Below, one piece after another: positions 24,990-34,519 of a stretch of DNA of 64,000 bases. Position 1 is the first letter of the stretch; the number at the start of each line of letters is the position of its first letter. The stretch lies in the NCBI GenBank assembly GCA_050084515.1, contig CM114271.1:13082001-13146000 (forward strand), read 5' to 3'. The notes below the pieces were generated by a model. The model made no database searches. It was not told the origin of the DNA and saw only the letters and a program-made list of their open reading frames with translations. The stretch is from Blasia pusilla. Its lineage: Eukaryota; Marchantiophyta; Marchantiopsida; Blasiales. A program made the position numbers and the translations under genes.

Positions 24990-26150
24990 GATAATGCTAT
25001 GTGGAAAAATATATGAGTAGGCAAGTAAATGCCAACCTTTTGCAAAGTTTGACCTTACGACTTATTAGTAGTCATAGCAGAAGCCGACCTAATAGGAAAT
25101 TGAAACCTACGTAAATCAAATGGGGAATCTCATGCAATCAATGGAATACGTGGAATAAAAATGCAATCTCCAATATTCTTTCCATTGATAATTTCACCAT
25201 CGATGCAATATCTCATAAATCCACGAATCACCATTCTTGTCTTGTTTGTTTGTCCATATGACCCATTCATATTTTGTTAGAGCATGATTGGTGCACCAAT
25301 CTTCAAACACAAACGATGCGGAGAAAGTCTAGAAGGCAAACATATGTTCAAGAATTCAGTTGGGTAGATATGAGTCATCCCCTCCTTCGGAATAGAGTCG
25401 ACGTTGAGGTAAATATGCTCATGTACATAATATGTAATGAATTAGTGAGAAAAGCTAATATTAGTATCCAAACTTCCAAGAAAGGTATAGATAGAAATAC
25501 AAAGGAGATAAGCCTAAAGGGTTACCTCTCCAGGGAACCGAGACATAACATCTGCATTTATGTCGTGAACATCTTTATTTCTTAGAGTCAAAATAGTTGT
25601 ATCTCTTAAGAAATCAATGTCATGGAATCGGCTAGGAAAATTGCCATAGATCAAATCAATAAGATCACATATCTTGTTACTATTAGTAATAATTTCATAT
25701 GGTAATCGTATAAAGTCTTCTCCCAAATGACAGTGTAAAGGTACACGATCCTCTCCCACTTCCAACAACCAATCAGCAAAAGATTGTTGTTCATCATGCA
25801 AATGACCATCCAACCTTTAAACTCTTATGCTTGTTTTCAACTTTATGACCCTTATATTGGACCAAAGAGATGATCCCTTTATGGTGGCTTGGATTATTTG
25901 GGGCCGATCCCCATGACAAACAACAGGCAATACTTGACGAAAATCACCACCAAATACCATAAGTTCTCCATCGAATGGTAATTTCCAAGATTATGTATTG
26001 TAAATTTGTAATGCTAACTGATTGTCAATGTAATGAACTTACGTTCGAGATGTTTCAAGGAGGAGTTCATCTTCAACTTGTGTTTGTTGTGCTAAGATTT
26101 CCTTGCGACAGGCACGCCTTTTTTGTTGTGCATTTGCACGCATCAATCTT
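24990..26150 (-). pseudogene. Internally deleted Helitron Rep/helicase copy
   Basis: On the minus strand the first Helitron exon (from about 26150, start MRANAQQKRRACRKEIL) is followed by the start of intron 1. It then jumps to the helicase at GELMVFGGDFRQVLPVV (about 25980), so the Rep nuclease and the front half of the helicase are missing. The C-terminal helicase continues through FADWLLEVGEDRVPLH and ILTLRNKDVHDINADVMSR to about 25515, then on to about 24995 past a decayed intron. Stop codons interrupt it, for example TAA in place of a CAG codon near 25818. It is clearly the same family as the copy at 171-6042 and unlike that one keeps the start codon. Confidence 0.82.
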
Positions 26151-26610
26151 CAGAAATTGCGCAAAACCGTAGGATTTTATGGAAGAGGAAGTATGAGCAA
26201 CAAATGGGGGCATTGCATCATAATTAAAATCTTCATTGTGGAAATAATTATGAATTTTTGGAAGTCACATAAATTTGTAGGCATCATCGTGGAATGTAAA
26301 TACATTGGTTCCATCCCTACTCTAAACAAAGATGCTTACATTGGAGAGGTGTTCTTCAAATGTTGGATTTGTCTCCCTGAAATTAGATTCGAAATCGGCA
26401 TATTCGTGATAACACCTAGAGGCTATCTCTCCACGTTCCATAAAAATCCATCGGTACTCGCCATCTAAATGACACATCACAAAACTAATTATTAAAGTTT
26501 TCACTTGAAATAAGAAGATAAAATAAATGAAGAATAGACAAATGATGAAATAAGAAGATAAACAATGATGTGATTTTTAGTAGGGAAAAGAAAAATGATG
26601 AAGAAATTTT

Positions 26611-26730
26611 AGAAGAGGTAGAGGGGAATTTTAATAAGAGGTAGAAGGGAATTTTAATTAGAAGCAGAGGGGAATTTTAATAAGAGGTAGAGGGGAATTT
26701 TAATTAGAAGTAGATGGGAATTTTAATTAG
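26611..26730 (-). repeat. Tandem ~25-bp Helitron subterminal repeat
   Basis: About five degenerate copies of AGAAG(T/C)AGAGGGGAATTTTAAT(T)A follow one another. On the minus strand they read TAATTAAAATTCCCCTCTACTTC and resemble the two T-rich blocks ahead of the Helitron at the window start. Confidence 0.75.
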
Positions 26731-27379
26731 ACCCTAAATTTCCAAATTCTGAAAAAAAAGGAAAATAGGGAAATATCCATTTTCCTTTTTCTTTAAAAAA
26801 GAAAAAGTGAATCTCTTGCACCTACGTTGCTGCCCTACAGATACTCTTATAGCCTCGTGTTTGCTTTTTGCTCGCCTCGCTTTGCTCTTTGGAAGTTTTT
26901 TTGTTGTAGGGCCGATTTCCCCCGTGAGGAGATTGCGCTCGTGGGGCTCGAGTGCACTCGAGCCTTTAGGCCGACCACTCAAAAGTGGCCTTACGCTGTA
27001 TCGGCCCAAGTTCGATCAAGGTTGGGGGGATTGCCTTGCTGATTGTTGCTGACTTGCGGATACCCAGCCGACTCCATCCGCGTTTGGAGCAAGCCGTAGT
27101 GTACCTACCTCGCGTCTTTGTTTACATTTTTGCTCAGCTTCTTTGCTCATCGTTTGGCATGCAATGTTCAACCCGACATTTTTGGCATATGCAGTGCTTA
27201 GGTCAGGTTACATGTTGTGCAGGTTCTCCACTTCGGCCGTGGCTTTAAGTGTCAATTCAAGTGTAGAGTTTAGAGGCTCCCTGCACCTCCGCAGCTACAT
27301 AGGACTTGTCCGGTTTATCGTTGGGGGGCATGGATTTCAACCAACTATCTCAAATGGCAGCCAGATGTGCCATAGCTGA

Positions 27380-27470
27380 GGGACCAAGGGTAGCAAGAAG
27401 TACTCGAGTTGAGTACCTAAACTGCTCCAGGGTAGTCCACAGTACTTGAGTTGAGTACTGTAAGACATGG
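27380..27470 (-). repeat. Two copies of a 42-bp unit
   Basis: AGTACTCGAGTTGAGTAC at 27399-27416 recurs with one change as AGTACTTGAGTTGAGTAC at 27441-27458. The sequence between them repeats in part (GCAAGAAGTACTC versus GTCCACAGTACTT). Within the minus-strand frame it would encode a 14-residue repeat, but I do not consider that frame a gene. Confidence 0.5.
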
Positions 27471-27647
27471 AGAGGATGAACACACACAATCATCAGTATT
27501 TCAAGTAGCTTCCATTCATAAAATAGAGAATTACATGTGTGTTCGATTAGACAGCTTCTACTCATCTGCATGCTTGGGTCTTCCCAGCACCCGGGATCAG
27601 AAGACTATATTGATATTTACAACGACACCATTCCCCTCTTTTCCTTT

Positions 27648-28250
27648 CTAAGTGGACTTATTTGTAGCGTGTCCACCTCGCGTGGGTGTACACGGCACAT
27701 CAAGATCGACAGGGGACCTACTATCACATGGTGAGCATTTCTCGTGCACCACCGGATGTGGGGTTCCCTTCCGCTTCTTCGTAGAATCACCCTCAATGGT
27801 GTACCCCCTCTCATTCACGAGCCTCCTCAGCTGATATGGTGGAGTGTCTTCAACAGGATTTGGAATGTCCTCTTTCAGGCCTTCAACGGGATGTGGAACG
27901 TATCCCTTGTCTGATGATGCAAGAACTTCTCCAACGGACCGGGAATCCTTTTTTGCCTCTTCAAAGCCTAGGGCATGCTCTGGTGTAAGTCGCTCTCCCC
28001 AAGCTGGACTTGGCTGGAAGTGTGTCTTCTTCCATTTACTTAAATGCATACACTCTTCCTCAAAAGCCGGAGACCATTTGGAACTCTCTAGTGTCATGAG
28101 ATCAGTTGATTTGATCCCATAATGTTTTTTTGATGATGTCACCTTTGATGCACTCTTGTCATTGCCTTGCCTGGACTTCTTCGCTGTGATTCTGGTTGCC
28201 ATATTATGTCGTTCTCTTGGTACTGCTGTCAAGAATGGATGCAGGTGCAA
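27648..28250 (-). CDS. Hypothetical charged protein (single long exon), possibly Helitron-captured
   Basis: This open frame of up to 200 codons may really begin at the inner ATG at 28202 (MATRITAKKSRQGN), because a plausible acceptor (TTGACAGCAG) lies just before it. The product is hydrophilic, Lys/Glu/Ser/Pro-rich, with a basic N terminus, a segment SSKWSPAFEEECMHL, two related phrases (YVPHPVEGLKEDIPNPVED) and the basic stretch STKKRKGTPHP. There is no signal peptide and no membrane segment. I do not recognise the family. Its balanced composition and intactness contrast with the AT-rich Helitron DNA on its left. Its orientation matches the enclosing Helitron, which is usual for captured gene pieces. 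Confidence 0.45.
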   Translation of the reverse strand: MHLHPFLTAVPRERHNMATRITAKKSRQGNDKSASKVTSSKKHYGIKSTDLMTLESSKWSPAFEEECMHLSKWKKTHFQPSPAWGERLTPEHALGFEEAKKDSRSVGEVLASSDKGYVPHPVEGLKEDIPNPVEDTPPYQLRRLVNERGYTIEGDSTKKRKGTPHPVVHEKCSPCDSRSPVDLDVPCTPTRGGHATNKST

Positions 28251-28728
28251 GAATGAGGAGCAAGCAGGAGCGGCGAAGATGGAGACAATGTTACTCGGAC
28301 CCAGAGGAGCAGTTCAATCAAGAATCCAAAGGGAATGCACCTTTATGTTAGCACGAGGAGATTGACTACAATGTAGGAGTACGATGTAGGAGCACGAGAA
28401 GATTGGTTGCAGTTGCTAAGTACGATGGTTGTTGGTGCTGAGTCTGATGTACAACTGCAAAAGCTGAGTTCGATGTTACCTGGAATGTTGAACATTAACA
28501 ATAAGTTGTCAAAGTAGACCTCAGATAGAGTAGAACTCGGGATGCACGTAAATACATCTGAGTTGCTTTGTATGAAAAGCATACGCGTATAAAATTGTAA
28601 TTGCTCATTATACACATGAATAAAACTGAAGTAATCTACTCTTTAGAGTGTAAATGCATGTGGAGTGTTCTCACCTGTGTATGGCGTCTAAATGCGCACA
28701 ATGGGGACAATAAATATGGAAGATTAAC

Positions 28729-28845
28729 CTCGGCGAAGAGGCCCCTGACATCATGGATATATCCCCCTGCCTTCATCGACGGATCTCTTGGATCGTAAGA
28801 TTGTAACTGTCTGTAAGGACTGAAATTTGAAAATGGAAAAAGCAT
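28729..28845 (-). CDS. Possible first exon upstream of the hypothetical gene
   Basis: An open frame from an ATG at 28845 encodes MLFPFSNFSPYRQLQSYD, then PRDPSMKAGGYIHDVRGLFAE, and ends at a GAG|GTTAAT donor. The composition is gene-like and it lies about 480 bp upstream of the 200-codon frame on the same strand, so the two could be exons of one gene. I do not recognise it, and the splice partner is unproven. Confidence 0.35.
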
Positions 28846-29023
28846 TAAGCCACTGAGGCTGCGGTGGATAATACAGAACCCTAAAAGGAATTTGAAAAAG
28901 AGGTTGCGGCTGGGCGGATTTCAGGGAGCCCTAAAATCCAACGGTTGGGAAAGGTCGTGCCAGACGGAGGTAACCCCTTATCGTATTAGTAAAAAATGCA
29001 AGGTTCTTCCATAATAGTATAGA

Positions 29024-29749
29024 TTTTAAATTTTTATTTTGGTGTCTATGCCATAAATTTGATAAAATATTGCCAAAATATTTCAAATATATTCCAATTT
29101 CAAAATATTTCAAATAATCAAATATTCATATTTTGAGGGAAAATGAAATATTAAATATGATTAACACTAATTTTGGAAAATACTTCTAGCTTATGATTTC
29201 CTTATATTTTTTTTAGGGAGAATACTCAGCAAAAATTTTGGATCACATGTTTCCCATAAAACTTTGTACTCTTAATGCTGGTAGATAATTCCCACAACTA
29301 GTTCACATAAAAGCATATAGCATGTATTTATGATACTTGCCATATCCACCAACCTAGCAATTGCAGATTGCCACAAGCAGGGGAGGAGGGACGTATCTAG
29401 TATATGCTATGAGGGTACGTTTATCACTTCCTCAACAATTACCTCTAAACATGAGGTGGTAATCTCGTCACGATCAAGTAGCAAAGCCGCAAATTGGAAT
29501 ACCTTCATTGGTCCAACTCATACCATTACCAAGTCCATGGTAGAAAAACAAAATTGAGCCTCACACACCGTAGTGACCATCCCCATCAAATAACTCAATA
29601 TTGGTTCCACCTAATCGGAAATAGGAGTTACCTCTCCAACTCCTCGTGATGTCGATATATTCATCCCATTTATAGGTACCACTAGTTGTTTGTGCACTAT
29701 CGATCGTATGTGTAGTGCCTCTGACAATATGAATGACTAGGGAACCTTG
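29024..29749. other. AT-rich spacer
   Basis: Between the Helitron right end and LTR-like DNA. The first 250 bases are very AT-rich; the rest is balanced with one open frame of 75 codons (29330-29557, +) that I do not recognise. Confidence 0.35.
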
Positions 29750-30503
29750 GCTTCTTGCCCATTGATGTCCTCCTATGGGTCTATCTTAAGTCCAACTCCT
29801 TGTGTCTCGGTCACTCCCGTAGTGCCCAGAGTCACTACAACAACAACCTCTACATCACTTGCATTTGTCGTGCATATACACATCGCTACACAACATACAT
29901 CGCTATCACTGAACATACACATAAACACGCACGACCCCATGCTAACTCATGGCATCCAAACAAAGAGACGAGAAGTACAAAAATATCTCCAATTAAATCA
30001 ATGAAATCTCACATCAACATCTCACACCAAGTTCTCCATGGTGTGCACTCTCTCTCATGTCAAACCAAACGCACTCTCCTAATGAGAGGCTTGGATTACA
30101 CACACAAGACAAAGAAGTCCATAGCTCCGCCGCCTCATGCCAAGAGGTTCAACAAAGAGAGAATGAGCTCTCAAACTCTCTCTATTGGAGATATATCCCC
30201 TTCCCTCTCCCAACATCTCTCTTCGATGACCTATGCTTGCAGGTCACCTCCTTGGCACTTGACTTGCTGTAGCGGATGAAGGGCCACTTCCCAAAGTAGA
30301 AAGTCAACTATGCTCAAAATGAAAACTTACTTGAAATAGTAACTTTCTATATATGGCTCCTAATGAGCTACAGCGAAGGGGAAACCTGCTCTCTCAGGTT
30401 ACCCATGGCCTCAACAGGTCATCCTCAACCTCTTGAGGCTGTCCTCTAGTATCTTCGGAGGCGCTCTACTAGATCTCGCCAATGTATCCTAAAAGACGTG
30501 ACA
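29750..30503 (-). repeat. LTR-like sequence of a retroelement (solo or partial)
   Basis: On the minus strand it starts TGTCACGTCTTTTAGGATA and contains a hairpin (GTAACCTGAGAGAGCAGGTTTC) and a TATA-like CCATATATAG about 55 bases later. An inverted relative lies at 46191-46880 (+), sharing the start, the hairpin, and a later stretch with a translated likeness of SSAASCQ(E/D)VQQRENEL. The inner end at about 29750 is approximate; no terminal CA could be fixed. Confidence 0.6.
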
Positions 30504-30776
30504 ATTATCGTACGCATACACATCGTCCGTCACCTAATCGCCACCCTGGACGATAAGCAACGGTCTCCTCCCTAAAGTCAAGGATGAATCCTAGGGGATA
30601 TACAATGTACTCCCCACCAACATATCGTTCGACTCAACTGGTGTCGTAATCGCACATATGCGCACCATAGCACTATTTGTCGCATGCTCTAGCTGGACTC
30701 TAACATATATCTCTTGTCGAGTCATATACTCCGTGGGTGACACGTCCCCAATCAAGGTTTGTATCTAGAAGGCAGG

Positions 30777-31166
30777 CATAAACCCCATACTAGTGAGATC
30801 CTCGCCCGGGCCAGGGTAAGAGGTGGAAGCTGGAGCCACACTAGCAACTCTCGACTCACTAGTATGGGGTTTATGAGGATCTCACTGACTTGTAGGCACC
30901 ATTGGTCGTCAAGGCACCATGGATGGTGTGTGTTGTGCCTCTAACAACGTGATCAAACTGTGGAACCTTGGCTTGCCGCCCATCGGTCCCCTCCGATGGG
31001 TCAATCTCAACTCCACCTCTCGATGGCTCAGTGCCTCTTGCAACATCCTGAGTCACCACCGCAGCAGCCTCAACCTGAGCCGCACTACACATAAACCCCA
31101 TACTAGTGAGATCCTCGCCCGGGCCAGGGTAAGAGGTGGAAGCTGGAGCCACACTAGCAACTCTCG
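30777..31166. repeat. 77-bp exact direct repeat plus a 21-bp inverted copy of its start
   Basis: The 77 bases at 30777-30853 recur without a change at 31090-31166. In addition, the first 21 bases (CATAAACCCCATACTAGTGAG) occur as an exact reverse complement at 30855-30875, two bases after the first copy. The second copy lies within the gag-like frame on the minus strand, so it is probably the original. The first copy and the inverted piece look like rearrangement or polymerase-switching products. Confidence 0.9.
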
Positions 31167-32560
31167 GCTCCGTACCTTCCCTGAGTTGCATCATCGTTAT
31201 GGCAGCAATCCTCTGCTCCAATTGATTGATGCGCGAGAGAAGCACCGTCTCTAGTGCTCTCGCTACATCTCCTCTGGCAGGTGGTGGTCTTCTACCACCA
31301 CGTCCAACAACAACTCCTTGATATCTTCCAAGACGACCGCCCAGGGGCCCTTGGCCTACCTCTGGATGTGCCTCTCGACGGAGGTCAAAACATCTATCCC
31401 TAGTGTGACCAAATCTGTGGCAATAGTCACACTAGTAATATAGTGGGGCCATCCTCTATGGCTCTTGAGCAATCGGAGGCGCTCGTGGTCCCCTCCCATG
31501 CTGTGGGCAGTCTCTCTATCTATGGGCCCCTCCACACATCTAGCAAGACAACATCAGTCCCTGTTGGGCAACATATGTAGGCACGGGTCGTTGCCTCATA
31601 GTCTTATGGTACCCGCCTTGCTCTCTGGGTGCACTCGCCCGCTCCCGTAGTACTGGTGCTCGTTGTGGCACTTGTGGGGTTGTTGTAACCCGTGAACCCG
31701 TTGACTCCCGAGAAAATCTGGTGGTCACCACTTGCTCCTCACTCTTGTTGAGCTCAATACGCTCAGACAACTCAAAGACCACCTTCAGTGTGGGCTTCAT
31801 GGTGTGAAGAAAAATCGCATCGCGGACTCTCCTCCGTAGTTCTCGATCCAGAACCCCTTACTAATACTAGACTGACTGCGCCTCAATCACTCCATAAGTA
31901 GCAATGATCAGCCTCCTCATGCGCATGAACGCCTCTCGTAGACTCTCACCCGATCGTCGTTGAAAATCCTATAGACTCTTCAACTTGTCGGTCCGCACGC
32001 CTTGGTAGCTCCTCCCCAATTGTCGGAAGAACTCCAATGTATGACTAAAAGTGGGTGTCCCTCTACCACGAGAGGTCTCTGCCACCTCACTTGACTCACT
32101 GCCCTCCTCTCCATCTAGTCTCCGGGCTGATGAGATGGGTCTCTCTCCTCTCACGATCCCATCATGTGCCTCGCAACCACTAGTGGATACATATCGTGGA
32201 GCCCAATACATCCTCCAAGCATCAATCTATACTAAATATAGCGATCGGAACTCCATATAATCATCCATCCGAGGACCCTCCAAGTGCTGGAACAACCCCT
32301 TCCATGCCATGAAAGGGTTGAAACGTTTCGGGGTCCGTGTCTCTTGGAAATCAAAGCACGTGTCAAACTCTTAGATGAAGTCATCTAAGTCGATGGTGCC
32401 CAGTGCACCCAAGAAACGACGCATGCCTCGGTGGCCCATGTCGTCCATCGATGTCCTGCCAAGTGACACTATCTCCGTCTGCAATCTTGTCACTAGACCC
32501 GCTGTCCAGTGATGACGATCCAACCACGGATGGAAGTCGAGGTAGCTCCTCACTCATAAT
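30870..32560 (-). pseudogene. Retrotransposon gag remnant with zinc knuckle
   Basis: On the minus strand, reading from about 32560 down, a gag-like protein is recognisable in pieces. GALGTIDLDDFI is followed after a stop codon by MAWKGLFQHLEGPRMDDY, then LGRSYQGVRTDKLKSL and SGESLREAFMRMRRLI. A zinc knuckle CDYCHRFGHTRDRC (about 31386-31436) has CX2CX4HX4C spacing, and a coiled segment LLSRINQLEQRIAA lies near 31230. Several stops and frameshifts break it. No protease, RT or integrase follows before the LTR-like sequence ending at 30503, so it is either a gag-only element or a deleted copy. Confidence 0.65.
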
Positions 32561-33324
32561 CCCTTGGTATCTCACTCCACTCCATGTCACACCACTACTA
32601 CTGCTCGCACTACCCCGTTCTTCCGAACCCGGGAAGAACGTTGAGGACAACCCTGTCTCACCCGCTCAAGCACTCAGACTCACCAAAATTCTTCCACACT
32701 CCTCACTAGCTCACCCGGCCTCCCGCACACTTAATCCCGTGACGACACACCCGGCCTCGCGCACACTCAACACTCGGGCTCACCATGAGCCTCCCAACTA
32801 ACTCACCTAAACTACCAACACTCTCGAATCATACATGTGACCCCTACTCGGCAACCGCTGTATATCCATAAACAAGCTACACATGCATGGAGACTACACG
32901 CATCACCATTGCTACACCCATCTAGCCCCAACAACTACCCAATACCCAACGCTCTCAAGCACATAAGATAAGTGTGGGAAAAGGGACTCGAATGGGTAAC
33001 CTGATCACGCTCTCCAACCTACAGCATCGTCAACACACTCCTCCATGTGGTACGGCAACCTCCGCAATATGACACTCTCCTCGACACACGTCAAACCTCC
33101 CAGCAATGGATGCAGACTACCCGTCGGCATTGACACGTGTGTCTCCATCACAACCCTAGAAAATCCCACTCGGTGAAGAACTAATGAGTCGACCCCCAAC
33201 CGACTTGTAATAACTGCCAAGCTCTTGTCGCAAATCCCACCATGCTCGCGAAACACCAAGTTTCAAAATGCTCTCCTACTACGTAATTCAACGCAGTCAC
33301 ATCCGCCCCCTCAAGCTAGTAGCC
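32561..33324. other. Retroelement-associated noncoding DNA
   Basis: C-rich sequence upstream (minus-strand sense) of the gag remnant. It includes two related stretches around 32715-32785 (CACCCGGCCTC(C/G)CGCACACT). No gene is recognised; it is probably leader sequence of the same element. Confidence 0.35.
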
Positions 33325-33550
33325 TGAACCAACCACGTATGACTCCTTGCTAATACCACGTCTGCTCTTGCCTCTACCACGTCAGCCTTGCCCGACTACG
33401 TCCTTTTGATTGACCACGTCCGCCCTGCTTGACTATGTCAACCCTGACCACATCTGGCTTGCCTACCACGTCTACGCTGTCAGCTATGTCTGCCCCGCCA
33501 ACTACGTTGCTTGAGAGTACCACGTCGGCCCCCTAGTGTCTACCACGTCC
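33325..33550. repeat. Degenerate minisatellite of TACCACGTC-type units
   Basis: About a dozen units built on (T)A(C/T)(C/T)(A)ACGTC(C/T)GCC(C/T)TGC follow each other at 17-25-base spacing, for example TACCACGTCTGCTCT, TACCACGTCAGCCTTGC and ACCACGTCCGCCCTGC. The reverse strand reads GACGTGGTA, which resembles the core bound by plant bZIP factors. That regulatory meaning is only a thought. Confidence 0.7.
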
Positions 33551-33999
33551 ATGGGGGGCTATGAGGATCCCACACCAAGAAGGGGAGGAGGGGAGGATCG
33601 CAGCTTGCCGCCCTATGCTCCTGACCCCGGCTCCCGGCTCCAACTCTTGCGACCTAACCCTAGCTAGGCGTTCGCGCCCTAGCCCTAGCCGCCTTTACTT
33701 GATAGCCCCCCGATGGCTACAAGCCCTCAACTTGCTTCTCTCTCGACACTCCTGCTATGCGTTGTTCTCTCGACCCTCCAACAATACTCTACGCAGCACC
33801 CAAGCGCTCCTGCCCAACCCCCATTGTGTTGTTGTCCCTCGTCACCGGCACTAGCAAGATATGAGAAGAAAAACCGACAGCGCTTTCTTGCACAACTTTT
33901 TGAACAGAAAAATGACAACAAAACGCCAATCAACGTATCCAAGGACTCCCCACCGAGGCAAATCGCCTACCTACTTGCAAACAACGAATTCCCATCCGC
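33551..33999. other. Noncoding DNA between minisatellite and LTR-like end
   Basis: Balanced composition with two overlapping 97-codon frames in different phases and no recognisable domain. No gene is called. Confidence 0.3.
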
Positions 34000-34500
34000 C
34001 CCTTGACATCTTTCTCGTGTAAAAATAAAGATTAATAAAAATAGCACACCCGGCCTAAAATTCCATTCCTCAATCTACATCGGCATATCGAGCCTCATCC
34101 ACCCTTTGCTATCAAGCAATCCAGACACTAGCACCCAATCCTAACTCACACACACGAGCAAGAATGGTACTCCAACGGCCCAACATGAGAAGATGACTTG
34201 CGAAAGCCATCTTCCTCCCTTATATAGGGTTGGAAAGAGCCAAAAGGCTCTTCTCCTAAAAAAAGCTATCCTCTTGGTAACCTGTGCGCAGAGGTTACTA
34301 AGGGTGGATGACATGCTCAGCAAGTCACCCGGTTGTGAAAGACCTCGACAAGAAAGTTGTGAGAAACGACGTTCCTCATACAACGGACCTATCCTCAACC
34401 TCTTCCGACACCTTGGGACAAAATTACACTCAAGACACTCCACTAGCTCCTATGCCCTATCCACGATAGATCTCGGCCTATCGGCTATTCAGATGTGACA
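34000..34500 (-). repeat. Second LTR-like sequence
   Basis: On the minus strand it starts TGTCACATCTGAATAGCC, carries GCCGAGATCTA, a hairpin around GTAACCTCTGCGCACAGGTTAC, and then a TATA box CCCTATATAAGG. This order (TGTCAC start, hairpin, TATA box) mirrors the LTR-like block ending at 30503, but the sequences are only distantly alike. It may be the upstream LTR of the gag remnant. The left boundary is approximate. Confidence 0.5.
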
Positions 34501-34519
34501 CCTTGACTTAAATATTCTG

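Larger units (their letters stand above)
24825..29023 (-). mobile_element. Candidate gene-carrying Helitron (minus orientation)
   Basis: The left boundary is TTAG followed by AAGGTGCCCGTG, which on the minus strand gives CACGGGCACCTTACTAA, a Helitron CTRR end like those of the short elements at 56809-57236. The right boundary on the minus strand is TCTATACTATTATGG, the 5' TC end of the same family. Flanking bases are A (5') and T (3'). Inside, in the same orientation, lie a first-exon and helicase deletion derivative (24990-26150), the family 5' repeat (26611-26730) and an unrelated gene-like segment (27648-28845). One caution: a second ATTAGTAA motif at about 28985 could mean that the right 38 bases are a separate short insertion. 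Confidence 0.5.

Noticed and set aside
28985-29023. A 38-bp stand-alone Helitron-like insertion
   Set aside because: It has both a CTAA-like and a TC end but no room for the subterminal hairpin, so it is kept only as a caution about the right end of the larger element.
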